A stretch of DNA of 5,873 nucleotides from JAZNBI01 sp045586995 (GCA_045586995.1 JAZNBI010000012.1:1-5873), one strand, 5' to 3'; shown: positions 1 to 5,873, numbered from the stretch's first letter. Notes: a model not told the origin generated them from the letters alone. Program-made: numbers and translations.

Positions 1-125
1 CCCTCTCTGTCGGTATATATTTCAAGCGGGTCGCCCTCGCGTATTCTCATTGTTCTTCTGATTTCCTTTGGAATAACGACACGACCGAGGTCGTCAATTC
101 TTCTTACAATTCCCGTTGCTTTCAT
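1..125 (-). CDS. spoVT: Stage V sporulation protein T (AbrB-family regulator), N-terminal part
   Basis: This is a partial gene cut by the left edge of the window: 41 complete codons from an ATG at 125-123. The visible residues (MKATGIVRRIDDLGRVVIPK, then EIRRTMRIREGDPLEIY) form the swapped-hairpin AbrB/SpoVT DNA-binding domain and, from memory, are nearly identical to the start of Bacillus subtilis SpoVT. In that family the protein is a forespore transcription factor that tunes sigma-G-dependent genes late in sporulation. Its C-terminal GAF-like sensing domain would lie outside the window. The AAGGAG at 139-144 (minus strand) is a good ribosome binding site, although its 13-nt spacing is longer than usual. 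It lies on the same strand as the fucose operon, 127 nt downstream of the kinase stop. AbrB-domain paralogues share this N-terminus, so full-length identity cannot be shown here. Confidence 0.88.
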   Translation of the reverse strand, partial: MKATGIVRRIDDLGRVVIPKEIRRTMRIREGDPLEIYTDRE

Positions 126-148
126 AATTATATAAATTCTCCTTGTTT

Positions 149-160
149 TACAAATTTGTA
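149..160. promoter_or_regulatory. Perfect 12-bp palindrome, possible operator
   Basis: TACAAATTTGTA at 149-160 is a perfect inverted repeat. It overlaps the predicted transcription start of the spoVT promoter and lies just upstream of the ribosome binding site. The position suits a repressor or autoregulatory site, but the sequence is AT-rich and function is only inferred. Confidence 0.25.
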
Positions 161-164
161 CTGT

Positions 165-194
165 TAGTATTTGCAAACGCGGGGAGATTTATAC
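165..194 (-). promoter_or_regulatory. Candidate forespore (sigma-G-type) promoter of spoVT
   Basis: Read on the minus strand, GTATA (194-190) is followed after 18 nt by AATACTA (171-165). This resembles the sigma-G pattern GNATR - about 18 - CATNNTA, with one mismatch at the first position of the -10. The predicted start near 158 would leave a leader of about 33 nt before the spoVT ATG. B. subtilis spoVT is known to be sigma-G-dependent, which agrees. The motif is short, so a chance match is possible. Confidence 0.45.
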
Positions 195-252
195 TGCGTA
201 GATTTACTTTTTGACTATGATTACATCAGAGTTATTATATCACAGCGGAATA

Positions 253-1569
253 TTAGTATTTTGCTTGCAGCATATTGAATTGTGTTCTCAGGTTTCCCAG
301 AGCGGAAGCTTCGACAGGACCGCAAATAATTGGCTTTGAAGTATATTTTTTTGTTAATTTATTAAGATAGGTATCCTTGCTTCCACCGCCAACGATGGTT
401 ATAGAATCAACAGTTTGACCCGTTATGCTTTCGATTTCGGACACAACGTTAGCATAAATTTTTGCAAGGGAATGGTATGTGCTGTTTATGACATCAGCAA
501 CACTCAATCCTTCGTCCTTTAGGCAGTCCTTTATAGCATCTATCATATTATCGGGAGCAACTAACCTTTGGTCATTGGGATCAAAGGTTTTTATGTATTT
601 GCTCTTCATAGCCATATCCATCATTTGGTCATAAGTATACTTTTTATCTAAATTCTTGCGAATATTTTGAAACAACCACATACCCGTAATATTTTTCAGG
701 AATCTGTATGTGTGATTTACTCCACCCTCGTTAGTAAAATTTGCATCCATTGCAGCAGTTTTCAAAATGGGACGATCATTCTGAAGGCCTATAAGACTCC
801 ATGTGCCGGAGGATATAAATATGCTGTGACCTTTCAGATCGCAAGCGGCAACGGCAGAAGCTGTATCGTGGCAGGGAGCAAAAACCACCTTAGAATCAAA
901 GCCCACGTATCGTTTGACCTCTTCTGTAAGGGTTCCCACAAAACTTCCGGGCATCAATATGGGTTTAAAAATACAGGGGTTAATTCCTAATTTTTCTATA
1001 ATATCCATATCCCAATCTCTGGTTTCGGCATTTAAAAGAGAGGTGGTCGAAGCAATAGTGTATTCGCTCTTCATAATGCCGGTAAGTTTATAGGCAAGGT
1101 ATTCCGGCATCATAAGAAGATGCTTTGCTTTTTCAAGCTTGCCCAATCGTAAATCACAATACAGCTGATAAATTGTATTGTAATTCGCCCTTTGGATACC
1201 TGTTCGAGAATACAGATCATTTGCGCTTATATATTTGTCAACCTCTTCCGGTATATGGTTTGTTCTACTGTCACGGTAAGATACTGCGGGAAGTATTTCC
1301 TTTTCATTCTTATCTAAAAGAACATAGTCCACACCCCAAGTATCAATGGCAACCGTGTCGGGTATAATGCCACGCTTTCCGCACTGTTTTATACCCTCAA
1401 TGACAGATTTTGTTAAATGCCCAATATCCCAACAAAGTGTACCGTTTACATCCTTGATAGCATTATCAAAGCGATATATCTCAACGGTTTTTATCTCTCC
1501 GTTTTCGTATTCACCTAAAATATGTCTTCCGCTCGAAGCACCGATATCTATGGCTAAGCAATACGGCAT
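253..1569 (-). CDS. fucK: Rhamnulokinase-family kinase, probably acting as L-fuculokinase (short C-terminus)
   Basis: A 438-aa FGGY-type sugar kinase that would phosphorylate L-fuculose to L-fuculose 1-phosphate with ATP in the cytoplasm. Visible motifs are the N-terminal phosphate loop DIGASSGR (8-15), IDTWGVDYVLLD (75-86), YRDSRTN (98-104), CHDTASAV with likely catalytic base D235, SSGTWSLIG (253-261), NEGG (280-283) and the nucleotide-binding VGGGS (393-397) followed by GPVEASALGN (417-426). These match RhaB far better than E. coli FucK. The neighbours are fucI and fucA, so fuculose is the more likely substrate, with rhamnulose as the alternative. The start is ATG at 1569, one base after the fucA stop, with AAGGAG at 1577-1582 (7-nt spacing) inside fucA, which suggests translational coupling. 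The protein ends only 12 residues after the ALGN motif, whereas E. coli RhaB continues for roughly 50 more, so the C-terminal tail seems lost. Confidence 0.85.
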   Translation of the reverse strand: MPYCLAIDIGASSGRHILGEYENGEIKTVEIYRFDNAIKDVNGTLCWDIGHLTKSVIEGIKQCGKRGIIPDTVAIDTWGVDYVLLDKNEKEILPAVSYRDSRTNHIPEEVDKYISANDLYSRTGIQRANYNTIYQLYCDLRLGKLEKAKHLLMMPEYLAYKLTGIMKSEYTIASTTSLLNAETRDWDMDIIEKLGINPCIFKPILMPGSFVGTLTEEVKRYVGFDSKVVFAPCHDTASAVAACDLKGHSIFISSGTWSLIGLQNDRPILKTAAMDANFTNEGGVNHTYRFLKNITGMWLFQNIRKNLDKKYTYDQMMDMAMKSKYIKTFDPNDQRLVAPDNMIDAIKDCLKDEGLSVADVINSTYHSLAKIYANVVSEIESITGQTVDSITIVGGGSKDTYLNKLTKKYTSKPIICGPVEASALGNLRTQFNMLQAKY

Positions 1570-1570
1570 A

Positions 1571-2257
1571 CTATTTCTCCTTATTGTACCGTTTGTATCC
1601 CGGGTGCTTACCTGTTACCTTATAATAGTTTTCACGAAGGTAAAGAAGTTTATCAATCTGGGACTTTTCAATTTCCTGAGCACCGCCTAAAAGATGCGCT
1701 GTAAGAGAAATCTTCGCATATAGCTCTAAGGTTTCCATACGATAATAAGCGGTAATAAGATCGCAGCCAACCGTCAATGCGCCGTGATTTTTCAGTAAAA
1801 AAACATCGTGTTCAGCGAGATAAGGCGCTATTGCATCAGGCACCTCGTTTGTGCTTGGCGTACCGTAAGGCGTAAGTGGAATAGAACCTATGGCTATTAC
1901 CGTTTCGATCATCGAATACTCGTCAAGACTTTTGCCCGCAACAGCATATCCTGTTGCTGTTGCAGGATGAGCGTGTACCACTGCACCGACGTCTTCTCTT
2001 TGGCTATAACAACGAAGATGCATTTTGATCTCGCTTGAAGGTTTATACGGCGCGCCCTCTAAAACCTCGCCGTTTTTGTTAATGATAACAAGCTTTTCGG
2101 GGGTGATAAAGCTTTTACTAATACCTGTGGGGGTTGCCATAAAATTACCGTCGGGCAATTTTACGGACACATTACCATCGTTCGCCGCTACCCAGCCTAA
2201 TTGCCACATTTTATGGCACACATCACATATTTGCTCTCTGATTTCCTGGTATTTCAT
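1571..2257 (-). CDS. fucA: L-fuculose-phosphate aldolase (class II, zinc-dependent)
   Basis: A 228-aa class II aldolase/adducin-family enzyme. It would cleave L-fuculose 1-phosphate to dihydroxyacetone phosphate and L-lactaldehyde. By comparison with E. coli FucA, the zinc ligands are H95 and H97 in VVHAHP and H158 in KNHGAL. The catalytic acid/base is E76 in PSSEIK, and Y114 lies near the position of the active-site tyrosine. The phosphate pocket is DGN (27-29), TG (44-45) and SS (74-75). Its length fits FucA (215 aa in E. coli) rather than RhaD (about 274 aa). The start is ATG at 2257, with GAGG at 2264-2267 overlapping the fucI stop codon, so it is probably coupled to fucI translation. All key residues are present and the gene looks intact. 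Relatives act on L-ribulose 5-phosphate or D-ribulose 1-phosphate, and the fucI neighbour argues for fuculose 1-phosphate. Confidence 0.88.
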   Translation of the reverse strand: MKYQEIREQICDVCHKMWQLGWVAANDGNVSVKLPDGNFMATPTGISKSFITPEKLVIINKNGEVLEGAPYKPSSEIKMHLRCYSQREDVGAVVHAHPATATGYAVAGKSLDEYSMIETVIAIGSIPLTPYGTPSTNEVPDAIAPYLAEHDVFLLKNHGALTVGCDLITAYYRMETLELYAKISLTAHLLGGAQEIEKSQIDKLLYLRENYYKVTGKHPGYKRYNKEK

Positions 2258-2265
2258 ATTTTACC

Positions 2266-4071
2266 TCACTTTTTAAACTGCGGTCCGTAGGTCTGACACG
2301 CGCGATAGTCCTGTCCCTCTTTATCCATACCAAACGCATTCCAACAAGCAGGGCGGAAAATATCGTCCTCTGGTATATTGTGCATACAAACAGGGATTCT
2401 TAGCATTGAGCACATCGTAATAAGGTCAGCACCGATATGACCGTAACTGATTGCACCGTGGTTAGCGCCCCAATTCTGCATTACCTCATAAGCAGTTTTG
2501 AAAGGGCTTCCATCTATACCGTCGCAGCGAGGGGCAAACCACGTGCAAGGCCAAGTCGGGTTAGTTCTTTCCATAAGTGTATCGGATACATTGTCGGGAA
2601 GATTTACTGTCCAACCCTCTGCGATCTGTAATACAGGCCCCAATCCTTTAACAAGGTTAAGTCTTATCATAGTGCAAGGCATTTCGGCCTTTGTAATAAA
2701 ATGACTTGAGAACCCGCCGCCGCGGAAGTTATCAAAGCCCGCTTCGCACCAAACGGTAGCATCGGTCATCTTTTTAATATCCTCATCGGTTACTTCCCAC
2801 CATTTTTTCATAATGGCATTACCGTTTTCGTCACGACATTCACCGCAAGCATCAAGACAAGCCGCCCCTGAATTTAAAAGATGTATAATACCGTCAGATT
2901 CTTTTGCTTTTCCCTCTAACTCATAATCGGCCACACGCTTAACAGCGTCGCCGCTCCAATATGTACGAACATCAGCAAATATCTGGGCACGGTGGGTAAG
3001 CAATCTCATAAAGAGCATCCCCATACCGTTAAGCACATCATTTTCAGTGGCAAGTGTATAAGGTTCTCTTGCGCCTTCATAATCAAAGGTAGAGCTTAAA
3101 AGCGCTTCGGGGTAGTCGCAGTTGGGCCAATGGTCTGTCCACTGTCTTTGACCTTGGAAACCTCCTGCAATAGCGTTATGACCTACCATTTCTTCTTCGC
3201 AACCCTTGGGAAGATTTTTATTTCCTGCCATAAGGTCTTTTATTATACAGTACATCTTAACTGTAAATTCCCACTGCTTTTCTTTTTCTTCGTCTGAGAA
3301 TTTTACAAAATCGGGGTTATCATCTCTACCTTCTTTGCAATGCTCTTTAGTCCAAGCAAGTGCTTTTTGGTAGTCTTCCTCATTGTAGATCCCCTCTTCC
3401 ATTCGGCGAAGAATCTCCACCTCATCTACGGACTCTGCACGCATACCGAAGTATTCTTCCATAAAGTCCTGATCAATAATAGAACCTGCTATCCCCATAC
3501 ATTGAGAGCCAATTTGAAGATATGATTTACCACGCATAGTAGCGACTGCTATAGCGCATCTTCCGAAACGCAAAAGTTTTTCCTTTACATCTTCGGGGAT
3601 AGTATCAACCATATCAACATCCTGTACTTCGTGACCGTAAATCCCGAAAGCCGGAAGTCCTTTTTGAGCGTGACCCGCCAAGACAGCAGCTAAATAAACC
3701 GCTCCGGGTCTTTCTGTTCCATTAAAACCCCAAACCGCCTTAATAGTATTAGGGTCCATATCCATAGTTTCGGAGCCGTAGCACCAGCAAGGCGTTACAG
3801 ATAACGTAATATCCACATTATTCTTTTTAAATTTATCTGCACAAGCAGCGGTTTCTGCAACACGACCGATTGTAGTATCTGCCATAATAACCTTTACGTG
3901 CTCTCCGTTTGAATAGAAAAGATTTTCCTCAAACAATTTCTTTGCAGCATTTGCCATAGCCCAAACCTGCGGTTCAAGACTTTCGCGAAGTTTCATCGGT
4001 CCGCGTCTTCCGTCAACTACTGGACGGATTCCAATTACAGGGTATTCATTCACATATCTTTTTTCTGCCAT
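2266..4071 (-). CDS. fucI: L-fucose isomerase
   Basis: A 601-aa cytoplasmic, Mn-dependent ketol isomerase converting L-fucose to L-fuculose; the family also converts D-arabinose to D-ribulose. It is colinear with the 591-aa E. coli enzyme through IGIRPVVDGRRG (13-24), TPCWCYGSETMDMDP (93-107), WGFNGTERPGAVYLAA (114-129), GFQGQRQWTD (304-313) and GLGPVLQIAEGW (476-487). It ends in GQDYRACQTYGP close to the C-terminus. The metal ligands equivalent to E. coli E337, D361 and H528 are E343 (ATEN), D367 (ADVRTYW) and H538 (NWGANHG). I chose the ATG at 4071 because the AGAGGTGA ribosome binding site (core 4078-4083) sits 6 nt upstream. An in-frame GTG at 4080 overlaps that site and would add only three residues. 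This is the first gene of the fuc operon, 152 nt from the divergent regulator gene. Confidence 0.96.
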   Translation of the reverse strand: MAEKRYVNEYPVIGIRPVVDGRRGPMKLRESLEPQVWAMANAAKKLFEENLFYSNGEHVKVIMADTTIGRVAETAACADKFKKNNVDITLSVTPCWCYGSETMDMDPNTIKAVWGFNGTERPGAVYLAAVLAGHAQKGLPAFGIYGHEVQDVDMVDTIPEDVKEKLLRFGRCAIAVATMRGKSYLQIGSQCMGIAGSIIDQDFMEEYFGMRAESVDEVEILRRMEEGIYNEEDYQKALAWTKEHCKEGRDDNPDFVKFSDEEKEKQWEFTVKMYCIIKDLMAGNKNLPKGCEEEMVGHNAIAGGFQGQRQWTDHWPNCDYPEALLSSTFDYEGAREPYTLATENDVLNGMGMLFMRLLTHRAQIFADVRTYWSGDAVKRVADYELEGKAKESDGIIHLLNSGAACLDACGECRDENGNAIMKKWWEVTDEDIKKMTDATVWCEAGFDNFRGGGFSSHFITKAEMPCTMIRLNLVKGLGPVLQIAEGWTVNLPDNVSDTLMERTNPTWPCTWFAPRCDGIDGSPFKTAYEVMQNWGANHGAISYGHIGADLITMCSMLRIPVCMHNIPEDDIFRPACWNAFGMDKEGQDYRACQTYGPQFKK

Positions 4072-4105
4072 AAATATCACCTCTATTAAAATATAGTGTA
4101 CTTAG

Positions 4106-4135
4106 ATTATACCAAATTTTATATTACAATGTATA
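4106..4135 (-). promoter_or_regulatory. Candidate fuc operon promoter (extended -10)
   Basis: On the minus strand, TATAAT (4111-4106) is preceded by TGG (4114-4112), which makes a perfect extended -10. A weak -35, TATACA (4135-4130), matches 4 of 6 consensus bases with an 18-nt spacer. Transcription would start near 4099, giving a leader of about 28 nt before fucI. The poor -35 fits a promoter that needs an activator. The second repeat copy has the same extended -10 (TGATATAAT, 4154-4146) and could serve as an upstream or vestigial start. Confidence 0.55.
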
Positions 4136-4141
4136 ATATAC

Positions 4142-4170
4142 TTGTATTATATCAAGTTTTATGTTACAAT
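4142..4170 (+). promoter_or_regulatory. Candidate promoter of the AraC-family regulator gene
   Basis: TTGTAT (4142-4147), a 17-nt spacer and TACAAT (4165-4170), with TG at 4162-4163 making an extended -10. Transcription would start near 4177, about 47 nt before the ATG. It lies wholly within the second repeat copy, overlapping the minus-strand -10 of that copy, so the two directions would compete for polymerase. The first copy holds a weaker version, TTAGAT - 17 - TACAAT (4102-4130). Confidence 0.5.
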
Positions 4171-4223
4171 ACTCATATAATTTTCGCCAAAAACTATGAC
4201 AATATTCACTTTTGGAGAGCGTT

Positions 4224-5111
4224 ATGAATGATATCAATTATATAGAAAAGAGAAAACACGGCACCGCCACATTCCCCATACAATACTATTATGTGGATAA
4301 AACCCACCCTCGCTATGTTATGAGCGAACATTGGCATCGCGAGTTTGAAATTGTGCGGGTTTTGTCGGGAAGCTTTACTGTCTGTTTAAACAACGTAGAA
4401 TATAACCTAAAAAAAGATGATGTTTTGTTTGTAGAATGTGGCTGCCTGCACCGTGGACAACCGGCGGAGTGTGTTTATGAATGTATTGTTGTTGACCTGA
4501 ATATGCTTTTACCACGGCAAGACGTTCTTGCCAAACAATATATTACACAAATAATAAATTCCCGAGTCAATATCAAAAGAAATCTTTCTCACAAGGATTG
4601 TGATCTATACTATACGGTAACGCAACTGTTTGCTTTAATGAACAGCTCAAAGCCCTACTATGAGTTATCAGTTTATGGTTTACTTTTTACTTTGATTTTA
4701 CAGATTTATTCCTCCGGTTATATATCTTCCTCGGCTTGCACACAGTCAAACAGACAAATAGAACTTATCAGTTCGGTCCTGGATTGGATAAACCAAAATT
4801 TTAAAGAACCGGTAAGCTCTGAAAAGCTATCTCAAATTTCCAACCTGAATTTTAATTATCTTTGCAAAATATTTAAAAGTTTTACAGGCCAGACTATTAC
4901 ACAATATGTAAATGAGCAACGTATTGAACACGCTTGTTATGATATTGCTAATAATAAAAATATAACTGAAGCTGCATTCAATAACGGTTTTAACGATTTA
5001 AGCTATTTTGCAAAAACTTTTAAGCGTCATAAGGGAATGACGCCAAGAGAATTCAAGGCATCCGTCAAAAGTAACACAGAGCTTACTAATACTTACAGGC
5101 AAGGTATATAA
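4224..5111 (+). CDS. AraC-family transcriptional regulator, probable regulator of the fuc operon
   Basis: A 295-aa protein with the classical AraC layout. The N-terminal cupin-type sensing domain is at about residues 15-95; HWHREFEIVRVLSG (36-49) is the usual first cupin motif. A helical linker runs to about 180, then come two helix-turn-helix units, at about 196-219 (EKLSQISNLNFNYLCKIFK) and 248-285. The second ends in the family signature ITEAAFNNGFNDLSYFAKTF and FKRHKGMTPREFK. The start is ATG at 4224 with GGAG at 4214-4217, 6 nt upstream; the in-frame TTG at 4212 lies in the ribosome binding site and is unlikely. It is transcribed divergently from fucI, so the likely role is activation of fucI-fucA-kinase in response to L-fucose or fuculose. 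That ligand is inferred from position only. Known fucose regulators in E. coli and Bacteroides are of other families (DeoR, GntR). The gene is closed by the terminator just after its stop. Confidence 0.87.
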   Translation: MNDINYIEKRKHGTATFPIQYYYVDKTHPRYVMSEHWHREFEIVRVLSGSFTVCLNNVEYNLKKDDVLFVECGCLHRGQPAECVYECIVVDLNMLLPRQDVLAKQYITQIINSRVNIKRNLSHKDCDLYYTVTQLFALMNSSKPYYELSVYGLLFTLILQIYSSGYISSSACTQSNRQIELISSVLDWINQNFKEPVSSEKLSQISNLNFNYLCKIFKSFTGQTITQYVNEQRIEHACYDIANNKNITEAAFNNGFNDLSYFAKTFKRHKGMTPREFKASVKSNTELTNTYRQGI

Positions 5112-5117
5112 ACCGAC

Positions 5118-5148
5118 AAAAATCGCGGTGAAATTCACCGCGATTTTT
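5118..5148 (+). terminator. Rho-independent terminator after the regulator gene, possibly bidirectional
   Basis: An 8-bp GC-rich stem, TCGCGGTG (5123-5130) with CACCGCGA (5136-5143), has a 5-nt AAATT loop. It is flanked by five A on the left and five T on the right, which extend the pairing to 13 bp. The T-run serves the plus strand. The A-run gives a T-run on the minus strand, so it could stop transcription in both directions. It begins 7 nt after the regulator stop codon. Confidence 0.92.
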
Positions 5149-5195
5149 CTATGTAATATTATTATTTGTTATTAAAAGAATTTTATACCGTTTTC

Positions 5196-5224
5196 TTTAC
5201 TTTTCGGTTATGATGTGGTACAAT
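5196..5224 (+). promoter_or_regulatory. Candidate sigma-A promoter of the hydrolase gene
   Basis: TTTACT (5196-5201, 4 of 6 consensus), a 17-nt spacer and TACAAT (5219-5224), with TG at 5216-5217 giving an extended -10. Transcription would start near 5231, almost at the ribosome binding site GAGGTGA (5231-5237). The leader is therefore very short unless the start is elsewhere. The terminator upstream makes a separate promoter necessary. Confidence 0.55.
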
Positions 5225-5243
5225 AATTGTGAGGTGAACAAAA

Positions 5244-5873
5244 ATGAAAATAATAAGAGAAAAAAGTAATGTAAGCGGCTTTCCTTATATTGCATACATA
5301 CCCGAAAGCATAAGCAATAGCCCTGCTTTGTTAATTCAACTTCACGGAGCAGGCGAGCGAGGAAATGGCGGCAACGATGTAGATAAAGTTTTAGTTCACG
5401 GATTTTCAAAAATTGTGAATGACGATAACCTTAATGATTGTATTTTAATAATGCCGCAGTGTCCTATCGATACTTTTTGGGTCGCAAAGATAGAAAGTCT
5501 TAAAAAATTCATTGACAAAATTATAATTGACTATTCTGTTGATGCGAATAGAGTATATCTTTGCGGCTTGAGTATGGGTGGCTTTGGAACATGGTATACG
5601 GCAATGGCGTATCCCGATTTTTTTGCCGCAATTGCACCTTGTTGCGGAGGTGGTATGGCTTGGAATGCACACACTCTCAAAATGCCTGTGTGGACCTTCC
5701 ACGGGCTGAGTGATAATATTGTTTCTCCAAATCAAACGATTGAAATGGTAGAAGCTTTAAAAAATAACAATCCTAATTTAAAATTTGATTTGTATGAAGG
5801 CGTTGGACACGATTCCTGGAATAGAGCTTTTTCCGAACAGACTCTCAAATGGATACTGTCACATAAAAAAGCG
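5244..5873 (+). CDS. Alpha/beta-hydrolase fold esterase, substrate unknown (3' end outside window)
   Basis: An open frame of 210 codons from ATG 5244 that reaches the right edge without a stop. GAGGTGA sits 6 nt before the start. It has the features of a serine esterase of the phospholipase/carboxylesterase or dienelactone-hydrolase kind. LLIQLHGAGERG (29-40) forms the oxyanion-hole region, the nucleophile elbow is GLSMGG with S110, the acid is probably D157 in FHGLSDNIV, and the base is H189 in GVGHDSWNRAF. The triad order and spacing are normal, and only a few C-terminal residues are probably missing. There is no signal peptide or membrane segment, so it should be cytoplasmic. The similarity is to small predicted esterases often found near carbohydrate-use genes. 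A role in removing acyl groups from sugars is possible, but nothing in the sequence proves a link to fucose. Confidence 0.82.
   Translation, partial: MKIIREKSNVSGFPYIAYIPESISNSPALLIQLHGAGERGNGGNDVDKVLVHGFSKIVNDDNLNDCILIMPQCPIDTFWVAKIESLKKFIDKIIIDYSVDANRVYLCGLSMGGFGTWYTAMAYPDFFAAIAPCCGGGMAWNAHTLKMPVWTFHGLSDNIVSPNQTIEMVEALKNNNPNLKFDLYEGVGHDSWNRAFSEQTLKWILSHKKA

Larger units (their letters stand above)
4099..4170. repeat. Two-copy direct repeat, 32-bp unit, 40-bp period
   Basis: Positions 4099-4130 and 4139-4170 match at all but about 5 of 32 positions. Shared blocks are TACTT, ATTATA, CAA, TTTTAT and TTACAAT. The 8-nt spacer (4131-4138) shows no obvious counterpart after the second copy. Both copies carry a TGnTATAAT-type element on the minus strand and a TACAAT hexamer on the plus strand. 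The period is just under four helical turns, so proteins bound to the two copies would sit on nearly the same face. This is a likely operator pair for the adjacent AraC-family regulator. Confidence 0.7.

Noticed and set aside
234..242. TGATATAAT on the minus strand just after the kinase gene, considered as a vegetative spoVT promoter
   Set aside because: It has a good extended -10 but no -35 at a usable distance, and it lies in AT-rich DNA. It was kept only as a remark.
667..1690. Plus-strand open frames at 667-990, 1125-1367 and 1346-1690
   Set aside because: They lie antisense to the kinase and aldolase genes, have no good ribosome binding sites and show no recognisable protein features.
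1571..2257. Aldolase as rhamnulose-1-phosphate aldolase (RhaD)
   Set aside because: The length and the ligand spacing fit FucA, and the first gene of the operon is clearly fucI rather than rhaA.
1808..3525. Plus-strand open frames opposite fucA and fucI
   Set aside because: They are antisense shadows of strongly recognised enzymes and encode low-complexity or cysteine-rich nonsense without family motifs.
4069..4080. GTG at 4080 as the fucI start
   Set aside because: It overlaps the ribosome binding site AGAGGTGA. The ATG at 4071 has ideal 6-nt spacing.
4120..4140. Inverted repeat TATATTA / TAATATA
   Set aside because: It is made only of A and T, is short, and is likely to occur by chance in this AT-rich intergenic region.
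4181..4192. Near-palindrome TTTTCGCCAAAA in the leader of the regulator gene, considered as a catabolite-repression (cre) site
   Set aside because: It does not match the cre consensus well, and the symmetry is mostly due to the T and A runs.
4212..4226. TTG at 4212 as the start of the AraC-type protein
   Set aside because: It is part of the TTGGAGAG ribosome binding site that serves the ATG at 4224.
5197..5735. Minus-strand open frames at 5197-5409 and 5445-5735
   Set aside because: They are antisense to the alpha/beta-hydrolase, which has a complete catalytic triad and a good ribosome binding site.

Overview
The window looks like a chromosomal piece of a spore-forming, moderately low-GC Firmicute, most likely a gut clostridium of the Oscillospiraceae/Ruminococcaceae type. 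The reasons are strong AGGAGG-like ribosome binding sites, AT-rich promoters, and an N-terminus nearly identical to the endospore regulator SpoVT. The placement is inferred from style and gene content, not from a phylogenetic marker. I see no rRNA, tRNA, CRISPR array, insertion sequence or prophage gene.

Layout. From right to left on the minus strand: an L-fucose isomerase (fucI, 2266-4071), a class II L-fuculose-phosphate aldolase (fucA, 1571-2257) and a RhaB/FucK-type deoxyketose kinase (253-1569). They are packed with 8 nt and 1 nt between genes, so they form one operon. Further along the same strand, after 127 nt with no visible terminator, spoVT starts and runs off the left edge. On the plus strand, divergent from fucI, lie an AraC-family regulator (4224-5111), a strong hairpin terminator, and an alpha/beta-hydrolase with its own promoter that runs off the right edge (5244-5873).

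How the genes work together. FucI would convert L-fucose to L-fuculose, the kinase would make L-fuculose 1-phosphate, and FucA would split this into dihydroxyacetone phosphate and L-lactaldehyde. The same set can in principle handle D-arabinose. The divergent AraC-type protein is the obvious candidate switch. It would act at the 4072-4223 region, which holds a 32-bp element repeated directly with an exact 40-bp period. Each copy carries promoter-like motifs pointing both ways. A transporter and a lactaldehyde reductase are not in the window.

Most of the window is a recognisable sugar-catabolic locus, and I do not see a convincing undescribed system. The points worth a second look are the duplicated, overlapping promoter/operator region, the kinase that lacks the usual C-terminal tail, the use of a rhamnulokinase-type kinase in a fucose operon, and a forespore-type promoter with a perfect 12-bp palindrome ahead of spoVT.
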